Made by a program: the position numbers and the translations under genes. A DNA stretch of 64,000 nt. It comes from Bacteroidales bacterium (GTDB lineage Bacteria; Bacteroidota; Bacteroidia; Bacteroidales; P3). The stretch covers positions 108,457 to 172,456 of the forward strand of contig JAGCJW010000006.1 in NCBI GenBank assembly GCA_017647785.1. The letters run 5' to 3'. How positions within the stretch are numbered: position 1 is the first letter of the stretch; each line of letters begins with the position of its first letter. The notes under the pieces are model-generated. The model saw only the letters and a program-made list of their open reading frames with translations, had not been told where the DNA came from and did no database searches. Positions 16,297-25,178 of the stretch are shown here, piece after piece.

Positions 16297-17376
16297 TTAC
16301 TTTGAATAAACATGATAGAAAGTTTCCACATGTTTAAGAAAATCTTGGAATTTTTGTTTGTATATTCCGGAGTTTGCCCATTGAGAATACACTGCAACTT
16401 CTGTTCCGTTATTTAAGATAATAGAATCTTTTGTAAAAAAGCGACCTTCATCTTTTCTTTCTTTTACAAAGTCTATAGGGCGTATAATTCCACATTTGCG
16501 ATTAATACTTAAATAAGAGGGAAATCGTTCTTCTAATTCTTCCAAAGTTATATTTGGATGCTCTGATATATATTGTTTAACTACAGCTAAAACAAATGGT
16601 CCAACTCCATAATAGTTAATTCCATCTAATGAAAAAACCTCTTTTGCATATTCTTTATTAGTGGTTTCAATTTCCGGCTTCTTTATTTTTTGCTCAGTGC
16701 GATATGATTGTTTTCTTTCTATTTTAATTGTTAGTTTTTCTAACTCGCATTCTAAAGCTTTTTCTTCAAATCCTTCTTTGAGGAACTTTTCTTTAATTAA
16801 GGTAACGATGTTTTTGTTAGCATCGCTACTAAAAAAGAATTCATTAAAACGCTCTTGTAAATTATTGCGAGCTATAATTTGATTATAGTATTCTTTGCAG
16901 GAGTCTTCTAAGGAAGTTATATCAAATTTTTCGTATGAAAGCATTTCACAAAATATACTTCCATTAACATCGCCTTCACGAAATTCTACCTTGAAAACAC
17001 AGATAGGATTATCTAAATCATTAGGAGTGTCATAGTATAATTGGATATTTTCGCCTATGTATAAACCAATATTTAATTTTAATTGACGCATATAAGACAT
17101 CAATTGAGATTCTTGTTTAATATTACAAGTATTGTTTGGGCGTTTAATTTCAATAGGTAAAACTGGAATGCCATTTTTATAAAGTACAATATCAGGTCTT
17201 ATGGAATTGTTATTTCCGATTGGGATTGTTACTTGGGATTGCATGGTTTTATTAGAACTTCTCCAACCTAAAAATTTTAAACAATTTTCAATCTCTTGTT
17301 GATATTTAGTTTCTGTTGAATTACATTTTATATATGGTTGTAGTGTTGTAACTATTTCAATCCAATTTTCATTCAT
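16297..17376 (-). CDS. Stand-alone HsdR-N-like PD-(D/E)XK nuclease protein
   Basis: 359 residues. Residues ~20-130 resemble the N-terminal nuclease domain of type I restriction HsdR subunits: TKYQQEIENCLKFLGW, then RPDIVLYKNGIPVLPIEIKRPN with candidate catalytic D62 and E76-x-K78, followed by SQLMSYMRQLKLNIGLYIGENIQLYY. No helicase/translocase motifs follow, so it is not a full HsdR. A basic linker (~210-245) leads to a C-terminal domain (INYYGVGPFVLAVVKQYIS ... VAVYSQWANSGIYKQKFQDFL) that may be winged-helix-like. No methyltransferase or specificity gene is adjacent. It lies between the intact 141-residue gene and that gene's relic. A defence or DNA-processing role is inference. Confidence 0.75.
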   Translation of the reverse strand: MNENWIEIVTTLQPYIKCNSTETKYQQEIENCLKFLGWRSSNKTMQSQVTIPIGNNNSIRPDIVLYKNGIPVLPIEIKRPNNTCNIKQESQLMSYMRQLKLNIGLYIGENIQLYYDTPNDLDNPICVFKVEFREGDVNGSIFCEMLSYEKFDITSLEDSCKEYYNQIIARNNLQERFNEFFFSSDANKNIVTLIKEKFLKEGFEEKALECELEKLTIKIERKQSYRTEQKIKKPEIETTNKEYAKEVFSLDGINYYGVGPFVLAVVKQYISEHPNITLEELEERFPSYLSINRKCGIIRPIDFVKERKDEGRFFTKDSIILNNGTEVAVYSQWANSGIYKQKFQDFLKHVETFYHVYSK

Positions 17377-17463
17377 AACTGTATCTTACTTTGTTAATAT
17401 AAACATTAAATGTTTTATTAATGCAAAGGTATTTATTTTATCTGAAATTAACGAAGATTTACA

Positions 17464-17889
17464 TTATTTCCACAAAATCTCTTCTCTGATTTCATCAAAC
17501 TTTATTTCATAGCCGAAAGAATTGAAAAGCCTTGTGATAAACTCTTGGTCTTTGGGAGTGATTGGCATTTTACCATTTCTTCGCTCGTAATAATAAGTCA
17601 ATCCAAAGTGATTTTTCAATTCCCTTCGTATATTAGCAATATCCTTTGCCTTTACATCTTCAAAAGAATCCTTCATTCCGTAAGCAATCCTTGTCTTCTT
17701 GTTTTCCAAAAAGTATTTGCAGTTGCTCTCGTTAAACTTTGAAACATTAACCGAAAGCAACAAATCTCTATTTTCGCTATCGTGAATAGCAGCAAGTCGT
17801 CTTAAACATTTATTTCCAAGAGAACATCTTTCATTAAAACAAACTATGAAATTCTTAGGCTTGTTTTCAAAATTAATATCTACTTCCAT
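17464..17889 (-). CDS. Cysteine-motif protein of unknown function (DUF6078-like?)
   Basis: 141 residues, no signal peptide or membrane helix. The N-terminal part has a compact cysteine motif FIVCFNERCSLGNKCLRRLA (C-x4-C-x5-C), suggesting metal binding, with another Cys at NCKYFLENKK. The second half (VKAKDIANIRRELKNHFGLTYYYERRNGKMPITPKDQEFITRLF) looks like a helical DNA-binding-type region. It reminds me of the Bacteroidales DUF6078 family, from memory and uncertain. A partial frameshifted copy exists at 16174-16260. It is transcribed away from the 22-bp repeat array at 17937-18024. Confidence 0.7.
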   Translation of the reverse strand: MEVDINFENKPKNFIVCFNERCSLGNKCLRRLAAIHDSENRDLLLSVNVSKFNESNCKYFLENKKTRIAYGMKDSFEDVKAKDIANIRRELKNHFGLTYYYERRNGKMPITPKDQEFITRLFNSFGYEIKFDEIREEILWK

Positions 17890-17936
17890 ATAATTACTTT
17901 TTCTCTTTTAACGAACTAATACGTTATTTTGTTACA

Positions 17937-18024
17937 TTTTAACTTAATTAAAACACTATTTTAACTTGATTAAAATATTATTTTAATGGCTTTGTAATAC
18001 TATTTTAACTTGATTAAAATAATC
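17937..18024. repeat. Four tandem 22-bp units between divergent genes
   Basis: Units start exactly at 17937, 17959, 17981 and 18003. Units 1, 2 and 4 carry TTTTAACTT(A/G)ATTAAAA, an imperfect palindrome with TTTTAA / TTAAAA arms; unit 3 keeps TTTTAA at its start and a TAATACTA end but is otherwise degenerate. The period is close to two helical turns. It occupies the shared upstream region of the 141-residue gene (minus) and the 246-residue gene (plus), so an operator array is the simplest reading. Confidence 0.75.
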
Positions 18025-18083
18025 AAAATAAAGAATAGGAGTGTTTTTATCTTGCTTGCTTATAGTTTTGTATTAACTTTTGT

Positions 18084-18091
18084 TATATTTG
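18084..18091 (+). promoter_or_regulatory. -7 promoter element for the 246-residue gene
   Basis: TATATTTG followed by C matches TAnnTTTG. A TTTG exists at 18067-18070, but its 13-bp spacing is too short, so the -33 element is unclear and activation by a regulator is possible. The leader to the ATG at 18166 would be about 67 nt. Confidence 0.5.
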
Positions 18092-18165
18092 CAAGGTGAA
18101 TTAATTGAAATTTTTAGAGAAGCAAAGAGAGTAATAATTTATAAACCCTCAAAAATACAAAAAAT

Positions 18166-18906
18166 ATGGCGCAAATAGGTCATGGTTACGGAAGTGAATG
18201 GCAGTTGTTGAGGATGCTTGGTCATCATAGAGAGTATTTCTTCAAAGAGTTAAGAAGTCAAATAGGTTTGCCAGATAATGTAGAAATTCATTGGCTGGAT
18301 TATCCATGGGATAACACAAAGATATCTGGAGACGGAGAATATATAAAACGAGATTTCTTTGAGAAAATACCAGAGATTTTCACCGAAGAAGTAATGTCAA
18401 AATTTGAGAAAGATAATTTTGGCGATAAATTGAAACAAAATTGGGATGGTATTTTCTGGGTAAAAGATACGGTATACATTGTTGAGGCTAAGGCTCATTT
18501 AAAAGAAATAGAAAGTAATTGTGGGGCAGGAACGGAGTCTAGTTCTATCATTGAAGGATATTTCAAGGAAGCAAGGGAGTATTTCCAAATCTCGTCAACT
18601 AACGATTGGAAGATGCAATACTATCAAATGGCAAATAGGATAGCTTTTTTGAAATTGCTCCAATCCAATGGAGTTAAAGCAAAATTAGTAAATATTTATT
18701 TTGTAAATGGTTATGAAAAGAAGATGAAGAATCCAGTTTCGGAGAAATACTATACTATTCAAAACAAGAACACTAGCAAAGATCAATGGAGAGAATGCAT
18801 CACAAAAGAGGAAGACTACCTTGGTATTTCAAAACTTGTTGGCGAGCATATCTTCTCCGTCTTTATTGATTGTAAAAAAAGGGCAGAAGTAGATAATAGA
18901 AGGTAG
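18166..18906 (+). CDS. Putative PD-(D/E)XK nuclease-like protein
   Basis: 246 residues, cytoplasmic. The arrangement GSEWQLLRMLGHHREYFF (E11), NWDGIFWVKDTVYIVEAKAH (D94, E107-A-K109) fits the Glu ... Asp ... Glu-x-Lys core of PD-(D/E)XK nucleases. After the core come helices with YYQMANRIAFLKLLQSNG and a strand KAKLVNIYFVNGYEKK, in the usual order of such domains. No family name came to mind. It is preceded by the 22-bp array and followed by its own hairpin terminator, making it a single-gene unit beside another nuclease-like gene. A role in restriction-type defence or DNA repair is inferred from fold and neighbours only. Confidence 0.7.
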   Translation: MAQIGHGYGSEWQLLRMLGHHREYFFKELRSQIGLPDNVEIHWLDYPWDNTKISGDGEYIKRDFFEKIPEIFTEEVMSKFEKDNFGDKLKQNWDGIFWVKDTVYIVEAKAHLKEIESNCGAGTESSSIIEGYFKEAREYFQISSTNDWKMQYYQMANRIAFLKLLQSNGVKAKLVNIYFVNGYEKKMKNPVSEKYYTIQNKNTSKDQWRECITKEEDYLGISKLVGEHIFSVFIDCKKRAEVDNRR

Positions 18907-18942
18907 AACCATTGTTATTGGTAGATGAAAACTAAAAAGTAG

Positions 18943-18969
18943 GGAAACTCAATAAGAGTTTCCTTGTTT
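18943..18969 (+). terminator. Terminator after the 246-residue gene
   Basis: Stem GGAAACTC / GAGTTTCC with loop AATAA, followed by TTGTTTTATTTT, 36 bp past the stop codon. Confidence 0.8.
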
Positions 18970-19123
18970 TATTTTGCTATTTTGTGGAATATGAAAAATC
19001 ATTTTCTGAAACAACAAATCTTACTTAAAAAAATACTTATCAACAATCAAAATACTTTAAAATCTTTTGAAAATAAGGGCTTGAGAAGAATTTAAAAATC
19101 ATTGTTAATAATTATAAAATAGT

Positions 19124-19158
19124 TTTGTTTTTTACTATAAATCTTATTTGTAAATTTG
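19124..19158 (+). promoter_or_regulatory. Promoter of nrdJ
   Basis: TTTG (19124-19127), a 23-bp spacer and TAAATTTG (19151-19158). The expected start near 19165 leaves only ~14 nt before the ATG at 19179, supporting that start codon or the use of a later one (for example Met at 19257). Confidence 0.6.
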
Positions 19159-19178
19159 CTTTCTAAAAATTTAGAATT

Positions 19179-21827
19179 ATGGAATGGATTTTGTTTCAAA
19201 AGGAAGAAGAAGATGAAAAGACTCTCAATGCAGAAGTGCTTTTGAGTGAAGTGATTATGGAGCAAAGGCCTAAAGAAAAAGATAACAAACAATTTGATAA
19301 TAAAACAGATATGTCTAAAGAAGTTTTAGAAAGAGAAGCAATCGTAAAGTCATCGGTAGAGTACTTTAAAGAAGACGCATTAGCGGCAGATGTGTGGATA
19401 AATAAATATGCTTTGAGAGATGGAGATAATATTTATGAGTTAAATCCAGATCAAATGCACAGACGTTTAGCAAAAGAATTTGCACGTATTGAAAACAAAT
19501 ATACAAATCCACTAAGCGAGGAAGAAATCTATGAATTATTAAAAGACTTCAAATATATCATTCCTCAAGGTAGCCCTATGTCAGGAATAGGAAATGATTT
19601 CCAAGTTGTTTCTTTGTCAAATTGTTTTGTGATTGGAAATTCATCTAATTCTGACTCATATGGTGGAATATTAAAGATAGACCAAGAGCAAGTTCAGTTA
19701 ATGAAGAGAAGAGGAGGGGTAGGACATGACCTTTCTCATATAAGACCGAAATTCTCTCCTGTTAAAAACTCAGCTCTTACCTCTACAGGTATAGTTCCTT
19801 TCATGGAAAGATATTCAAATACTACTAAAGAGGTAGCACAAGGAGGAAGAAGAGGAGCTTTGATGCTTTCTATTTCTATTAAACACCCTGATGCAGAAGA
19901 TTTCATTGATGCAAAGATGGAGCAAGGCAAAATAACAGGCGCGAATGTTTCTGTTAGAATTGATGATGAATTTATGCGTTGCGTTGTAAGTGGAAAACCA
20001 TACAAACAACAATACCCTATAGATTCTAAAACCCCTTCTGTTGTAAAAGAAATAGATGCAAGAGCTCTTTGGAAAAAGATTATCAAAAACGCATGGCAAA
20101 GTGCAGAGCCAGGAGTCTTGTTTTGGGATACAATAATTAGAGAATCAGTAGCAGATTCTTATGCTTCTTTTGGATTTAAAACTATTTCTACAAACCCATG
20201 TGGTGAAATTCCTTTGTGTGCATACGATAGTTGTCGTTTATTAGCAATTAATCTATATTCATACGTTAAGAATCCATTTACCGATAAGGCAGAATTTGAT
20301 TTTGAACTCTTTGCTCAACACGTTCAAAAGGGGCAAAAACTTATGGACGACCTTATTGATTTGGAAATAGAAAAGATAGAAAAAATTTTAGCTAAGATAG
20401 AATCAGATCCTGAGGACGATGAAATCAAGAGAGTTGAGAAAAACCTTTGGTTAAACATTAAATTGAAATGTTTAGAAGGAAGAAGAACAGGATTTGGTAT
20501 AACAGCCGAAGGAGATATGTTAGCTGCAATGGGCTTAACATATGGAAGTGATGAAGCAATTGATTTTTCTGTTCAAGTACATAAAGCATTAGCTTGTTCA
20601 GCTTATCGTTCTTCTGCTTTAATGGCAAGAGATAGAGGTTCATTCCCTATCTATGATTCAAAATTAGAAGAAAAAAATCCATTCATACAACGTCTTAAAG
20701 AAGCAGATGCAGAATTATATAAAATGATGTTGGAATATGGTAGAAGAAATATAGCTCTTTTAACAATAGCACCAACAGGAAGTGTTAGTATTTGTACTCA
20801 AACATCTTCTGGAATAGAACCTGCATTCTTAGTTTCTTACAAACGTAGAAGAAAAGTAAATCCAAACGATAGCAGTGCAACAATTTCTTTCTATGATAAG
20901 GAAGGACAAGCATGGGAAGAATACAATGTATTACACCATAAATTTGCGTTGTGGGCAGAAATTAATGGATATGATGTTAAGTCTTTAGAAAAATTACCTG
21001 AGGCAGAACTTCAAGAAATTATTTCTAAGTCTCCATACAACAATGCTACAGCAAACAATATTAATTGGGTTAATAAGGTAAAAATGCAAGGTGCAATACA
21101 AAAATGGGTTGATCACTCAATTTCTGTAACAGTTAATATTCCAAAAGAAACATCAGAAGAAATAGTTGCTCAAATCTATCAAACAGCATGGGAATCTGGT
21201 TGTAAGGGAATGACTATTTATAGAGATGGTTCAAGAGATGGAGTTTTAGTTTCTCATAACACAAAAGAAACATCATCTTTCACAGAAACAAAAGCACCTA
21301 AACGTCCAAAGAAATTAGATGCAGAGATTATCCGTTTCCAAAACGACAAAGAAAAATGGATTGCAGTAGTTGGATTATACGAAGGAAGACCTTACGAAAT
21401 CTTCTCTGGAAAAGCAGAAAACTTCCTATTACCTGCAACAGTTGATAAAGGTTGGGTAATAAGAGTTAAAGAAGGAAGCATGCCAGCTCGTTACGATTTC
21501 CAATTCCTTGACCAAGATGGTTACAAGGTTACAATAGAAGGATTGTCTCGTATGTTCAAACAAGAGTATTGGAACTATGCTAAATTGATTTCGGGCATAC
21601 TTCGCCACGGAATGCCAATACAAAACGTAATAGAATTGGTGTCTAAATTAACTCTTGACACAGATACAATCAACACTTGGAAGAATGGTATCGCACGTGC
21701 ATTGAAACGCTATGTAAAAGACGGCACAGTAGTAGAAGGAGAAAAGTGTCCACAATGTGGAGACGCCGTAATCTACACAGGAGGCTGTAAACAATGTGCA
21801 TCATGCGGTTGGAGCAAATGTAGTTAA
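19179..21827 (+). CDS. nrdJ: Adenosylcobalamin-dependent (class II) ribonucleotide reductase
   Basis: 882 residues; reduces ribonucleotides to deoxyribonucleotides using a B12-generated thiyl radical, without oxygen. Visible: the N-terminal redox Cys in SLSNCFVIGNSSNS, glycine-rich RRGGVGHDLSHIRP, NTTKEVAQGGRRGALM, the radical-site motif STNPCGEIPLCAYDSCRL, TIAPTGSVSICTQTSSGIEPAF (phosphate-binding) and WESGCKGMTIYRDGSRDGVL. The C-terminal redox tail is CPQCGDAVIYTGGCKQCASC followed by GWSKCS, a zinc-ribbon-like end common in this subclass. The first ~45 residues are acidic/polar and not part of the core, so a later start is possible. It stands alone with its own promoter; no cobalamin riboswitch was evident. 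Confidence 0.95.
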   Translation: MEWILFQKEEEDEKTLNAEVLLSEVIMEQRPKEKDNKQFDNKTDMSKEVLEREAIVKSSVEYFKEDALAADVWINKYALRDGDNIYELNPDQMHRRLAKEFARIENKYTNPLSEEEIYELLKDFKYIIPQGSPMSGIGNDFQVVSLSNCFVIGNSSNSDSYGGILKIDQEQVQLMKRRGGVGHDLSHIRPKFSPVKNSALTSTGIVPFMERYSNTTKEVAQGGRRGALMLSISIKHPDAEDFIDAKMEQGKITGANVSVRIDDEFMRCVVSGKPYKQQYPIDSKTPSVVKEIDARALWKKIIKNAWQSAEPGVLFWDTIIRESVADSYASFGFKTISTNPCGEIPLCAYDSCRLLAINLYSYVKNPFTDKAEFDFELFAQHVQKGQKLMDDLIDLEIEKIEKILAKIESDPEDDEIKRVEKNLWLNIKLKCLEGRRTGFGITAEGDMLAAMGLTYGSDEAIDFSVQVHKALACSAYRSSALMARDRGSFPIYDSKLEEKNPFIQRLKEADAELYKMMLEYGRRNIALLTIAPTGSVSICTQTSSGIEPAFLVSYKRRRKVNPNDSSATISFYDKEGQAWEEYNVLHHKFALWAEINGYDVKSLEKLPEAELQEIISKSPYNNATANNINWVNKVKMQGAIQKWVDHSISVTVNIPKETSEEIVAQIYQTAWESGCKGMTIYRDGSRDGVLVSHNTKETSSFTETKAPKRPKKLDAEIIRFQNDKEKWIAVVGLYEGRPYEIFSGKAENFLLPATVDKGWVIRVKEGSMPARYDFQFLDQDGYKVTIEGLSRMFKQEYWNYAKLISGILRHGMPIQNVIELVSKLTLDTDTINTWKNGIARALKRYVKDGTVVEGEKCPQCGDAVIYTGGCKQCASCGWSKCS

Positions 21828-21856
21828 ACAATAAATATCATCAAAAAAGGCGTAAG

Positions 21857-23839
21857 ATGAAATGTAAAACATTGATTTTATTATTTTGTCTTACGCTTTT
21901 TTTATTGCCTTTGCGCTCTCAAACAATAGATGATTTACTACAAAGAAGACTAAAACAAATAGAAGATATTGAAATAAGCGCTGAGGCAAAGGAAGAATTG
22001 ATAGAATTTCTCTATTCATTAAAAACCTCTCCTCTAAACCTAAACAACGCAACACAAAGCGAATTACAACTTTTAGGATTAGACGATTTTCAAATCTTTT
22101 CTTTAAAACACTATATCTCCGAAACGGGAGAATTAAAAAGTATTCACGAATTATCGGTCATTAACGGCTTTACACCACAGCTAATAGAAGAAATCCTACC
22201 CTTTGTTTGTGTAAAACCGATGAGGTATCAACCCTCACTACGATTAGACTCCGTTTTCACAAAAGGAAGACACGAAATCCGCACACAATACAAACAAGTA
22301 TTAGAAAAATCCAAAGGATATTTAAGAGAAGACAACAAAGGTTATCAAGGAATGCCGTTTTCTTCACAATTAAGATATAATTTTACATATTTTGACCGTT
22401 TAGAATTTTCCTTTGTTGCAGACAAAGATGCGGGAGAACCCTTTTTGATAGATTATTACTCCACTCAATTAACCCTACGCAATGTAGGAATTGTGCAACA
22501 ACTTACAATAGGGGATTATCGTCTTAACTTTGGAGAAGGATTAGCAATAGGACAAGGATTTTCCCTCTCTTACCTAAATAATGATGCAATATTAAAGAAT
22601 AGAAACTTTGGAATAAAGCCACATCGTTCAAGCACAGAATACGGATACAACAGAGGAATAGCCACAAACCTAAAAATAGGAAATACGGACCTTTTCTTAT
22701 TTGGAAGTATTGATAAAATAGACTATTCGGGTAGTATTCTCACAACAGGATTGCATAGAACAGAGTCTGAAATCACAAAAAAAGATTCCAATCTTGCAAG
22801 AATGTTTGGATCACACCTTAATTACGAATATAAAGGCCTGCAATTAGGAACAACCTTTCTTTATTACGATTATAGAGATTCAATAAAACACAACTCTTCT
22901 CAATATCAACAATATTATTTCTCAGGCATACAAAACTCCATTCTTTCAGCAAATGCCTCATATCTTTACAAACGCCTAAGACTTTTTACAGAAGCCTCAA
23001 TGAGTCAAAACAAAGCAAAAGCCTTTCTTTGTGGCTTACAATTCAATCTTGCATATAAAACACTACTTTCCTTTTCGCTAAGAAATTATGAAAAAGATTA
23101 TCAAAATTTTTATGCAAATAGCATAGGAGTTCAATCAAGAGTAGCTAACGAACAAGGCTTTAACATAAATTTTTCGCATAGAGTAACTCCAAAACTTAAC
23201 TATTACGTCGCAACTGACTTTTTCCGTTTCCCATTTAAAACATACATAAGTCAAGAAGGAGCAATGGGAATGAAAATAAGAGGAGAGGTTAATTACAATC
23301 CAAACGATAAAATACATTTGCGCTTAACTTATAAGTTCAATAATAGACAGGAAGATGTAGATTTAGAAAATGAAACAATATTGCATTACAATATCTTACA
23401 ACAACTTCAATTTTATTTGCAAGCTCAATTAACTCCAAGTTTTTCTTTTTATTCGCGCATGGGTTATTCTCATACTCACAACTTTGAATCAAACAAGGAA
23501 AACGGATATTACTTGCTTGCAGAGGGGATTTATAAACCAAGTAAACTGCCTTTGCAATTCAATTTACGATATGCTTATTTTGATACAAAAAACTATGACA
23601 ATTCTTTTTCGGTTTATGAATATAATTTACCACTAAATTATTCTGTTGTTTCCCTTTACGACAAAGGGCATAGAATGTATTTATATTCCAAGATTAACTT
23701 AACAAAGAAGATTGATTTTTCTTTAAGATATGCCCTTACTCTTTATAGCGAAAAAGAGGAAATCTCTTCTGGAAACGATTTAATCCCACATTCTCACAAA
23801 CAAGAAGTAGGCTTTCAATTTCATATAAAACTCCCTTAA
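21857..23839 (+). CDS. HhH-domain outer-membrane barrel protein
   Basis: 660 residues with signal peptide (KTLILLFCLTLFLLPLRSQ). Residues ~20-120 form a ComEA-like helix-hairpin-helix region: SPLNLNNATQSELQLLGLDDFQIFSLKHYISETGELKSIHELSVINGFTPQLIEEILPF. The rest (~130-660) is a long series of amphipathic strands (GIVQQLTIGDYRLNFGEGLAIGQGFSL, YYVATDFFRFPFKTY) ending KQEVGFQFHIKLP, as expected for an outer-membrane barrel. This architecture is widespread in Bacteroidetes and its function is unknown. It begins 29 bp after nrdJ without an intervening terminator, so it may be read from the nrdJ promoter. Confidence 0.8.
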   Translation: MKCKTLILLFCLTLFLLPLRSQTIDDLLQRRLKQIEDIEISAEAKEELIEFLYSLKTSPLNLNNATQSELQLLGLDDFQIFSLKHYISETGELKSIHELSVINGFTPQLIEEILPFVCVKPMRYQPSLRLDSVFTKGRHEIRTQYKQVLEKSKGYLREDNKGYQGMPFSSQLRYNFTYFDRLEFSFVADKDAGEPFLIDYYSTQLTLRNVGIVQQLTIGDYRLNFGEGLAIGQGFSLSYLNNDAILKNRNFGIKPHRSSTEYGYNRGIATNLKIGNTDLFLFGSIDKIDYSGSILTTGLHRTESEITKKDSNLARMFGSHLNYEYKGLQLGTTFLYYDYRDSIKHNSSQYQQYYFSGIQNSILSANASYLYKRLRLFTEASMSQNKAKAFLCGLQFNLAYKTLLSFSLRNYEKDYQNFYANSIGVQSRVANEQGFNINFSHRVTPKLNYYVATDFFRFPFKTYISQEGAMGMKIRGEVNYNPNDKIHLRLTYKFNNRQEDVDLENETILHYNILQQLQFYLQAQLTPSFSFYSRMGYSHTHNFESNKENGYYLLAEGIYKPSKLPLQFNLRYAYFDTKNYDNSFSVYEYNLPLNYSVVSLYDKGHRMYLYSKINLTKKIDFSLRYALTLYSEKEEISSGNDLIPHSHKQEVGFQFHIKLP

Positions 23840-23895
23840 AATAACACTTTGATTTAGAGAATTTTTTCTTTGAAAAATTTTTCTAAACAAAAGAA

Positions 23896-23935
23896 AAAAA
23901 AGGGAAAGTCTTTGAATTAACCTTCCCCTTTTTTA
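23896..23935. terminator. Bidirectional terminator between the HhH gene and tRNA-Leu
   Basis: Arms AAAAAAGGGAAAG and CCTTCCCCTTTTTT around a 12-base loop, with one mismatch. Each strand ends in a T run, serving the plus-strand HhH gene and the minus-strand tRNA. Confidence 0.65.
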
Positions 23936-23936
23936 G

Positions 23937-24020
23937 TACATCTGGCCGGAATCGAACCGGCACGGGTGTTACCCCACTAGATTTTGAGTCTAGCGCGTCT
24001 ACCAGTTCCGCCACAGATGC
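23937..24020 (-). tRNA. tRNA-Leu (anticodon CAA)
   Basis: 84 nt on the minus strand. Acceptor arms GCATCTG / CAGATGT pair (with a G-U end pair) and are followed by A73. D arm GGCGGAACTGGTAGACGC, anticodon stem CTAGA/TCTAG with loop CTCAAAA (anticodon CAA, reads UUG), a long class II variable arm (TGGGGTAACACCC) and T arm GCCGGTTCGATTCCGGC. CCA is not encoded. A promoter element lies just upstream on the same strand. Confidence 0.96.
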
Positions 24021-24042
24021 GTTTGCGACTCATTTGCGGTTG

Positions 24043-24050
24043 CAAAAGTA
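24043..24050 (-). promoter_or_regulatory. -7 promoter element for tRNA-Leu
   Basis: Minus-strand TACTTTTG followed by C matches TAnnTTTG and lies 22 bp before the tRNA 5' end. No clear TTTG at the -33 position. Confidence 0.55.
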
Positions 24051-24111
24051 CTACTTTTTTTGAAAACGACAAATATTTTACAATTTTTTTTTAAGTTTAA
24101 GAAAATGTGCG

Positions 24112-24119
24112 TAACTTTG
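24112..24119 (+). promoter_or_regulatory. -7 promoter element for prs
   Basis: TAACTTTG followed by C, 36 bp before the prs ATG. The -33 region (TTTAAG-like) is poor. Confidence 0.55.
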
Positions 24120-24155
24120 CACGCTGAAAGAAATGTTTTCAATAGATAAAGCGCT

Positions 24156-25142
24156 ATGTCAGAAAAAGACCAAAAAGACACAACAGCTCTTTTTACAGGT
24201 AGAGCAACGGCTTATTTAGCCAAAAAAATCTCAGAGGTATATCAAAAACCTCTAGGAAATTCTATAGTATTGCAATATGCAGATGGAGAATTCCAACCTT
24301 CTTTTGAGCAAAATATCAGAGGATGTGATGTATTTATCATTCAATCAACATTCGCTCCTTGTGATAACATAATGGAACTGTTAATGCTTGTAGATGCAGC
24401 TAAAAGAGCTTCAGCTAAAAGAATTATTGCAGTTATTCCTTATTTTGGATTTGCTCGTCAAGATAGAAAGGATAAACCAAGAGTTCCTATTGCAGCAAAA
24501 CTTATGGCAGATTTGTTACAAACAGCTGGTGTAAATAGAGTGATAACAATAGATTTACATGCTGATCAAATACAAGGATTTTTTGATATTCCTGTTGATC
24601 ACTTATTAGCTTCTTCTATCTTTATCCCTTATTTAAGAGGTCAAGATGTTGCAACTGAAGATTTATTGTTTGCTTCTCCTGATGTTGGAGGTACAAAACG
24701 TGCAAGTCAATATGCTAAAACATTGGGAACAGGATTTGTTATGTGCTACAAACAAAGAAACAAACCTAATGAAATTGGAACAATGCAACTAATAGGAGAT
24801 GTAAAAGGTAAACACGTTATATTGGTTGATGACATAATAGATACAGGAAATACATTGTGTAAAGCAGCTGAACTTATCAATGAATGTGGTGCAGCAAGTG
24901 TAAGAGCAATGATTACACACCCTGTATTGAGTGGAGATGCAATAGAAAAAATAGAAAAATCTTGCATGACAGAGTTAATAGTAACAGATACTATTCCTTT
25001 GAAACGTCCAAGTGATAAGATAAAAGTGCTTTCAACAGCTTCAATATTTGCAGAAGCAATTAGAAGAGTTGAAAACTATGAGTCTATTGCAGACTTTTAT
25101 GAAATAGCAGTAAAACAAAAAGGTGTTGTAGATAGATTCTAA
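24156..25142 (+). CDS. prs: Ribose-phosphate pyrophosphokinase
   Basis: 328 residues; makes PRPP from ribose 5-phosphate and ATP for nucleotide, His and Trp synthesis. Visible landmarks: LGNSIVLQYADGEFQPSFEQNIRGCDVFIIQS, the ATP-binding flexible-loop region IAVIPYFGFARQDRKDKPRVPIAAKLMADLL, the metal site VITIDLHADQIQGFFDIPVDHL, and the PRPP-binding loop HVILVDDIIDTGNTLCKAAELI. Length is slightly over the ~315 typical value because of a short N-terminal extension. The rplY gene follows 36 bp later and is likely co-transcribed. Confidence 0.97.
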   Translation: MSEKDQKDTTALFTGRATAYLAKKISEVYQKPLGNSIVLQYADGEFQPSFEQNIRGCDVFIIQSTFAPCDNIMELLMLVDAAKRASAKRIIAVIPYFGFARQDRKDKPRVPIAAKLMADLLQTAGVNRVITIDLHADQIQGFFDIPVDHLLASSIFIPYLRGQDVATEDLLFASPDVGGTKRASQYAKTLGTGFVMCYKQRNKPNEIGTMQLIGDVKGKHVILVDDIIDTGNTLCKAAELINECGAASVRAMITHPVLSGDAIEKIEKSCMTELIVTDTIPLKRPSDKIKVLSTASIFAEAIRRVENYESIADFYEIAVKQKGVVDRF

Positions 25143-25178
25143 ACACTTAATTATTAATTATAAATAAAAAATAAAAAA

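Noticed and set aside
16297..17376. Type I restriction enzyme HsdR
   Set aside because: Only the N-terminal nuclease-like domain is present; the ATPase/translocase motifs and hsdM/hsdS genes are absent.
17937..18024. CRISPR array
   Set aside because: Units are contiguous without spacers, only 22 bp long, and no cas genes are near.
19160..19180. Cobalamin riboswitch before nrdJ
   Set aside because: The predicted leader is about 14 nt, far too short for the aptamer, and no B12-box-like sequence was seen upstream.
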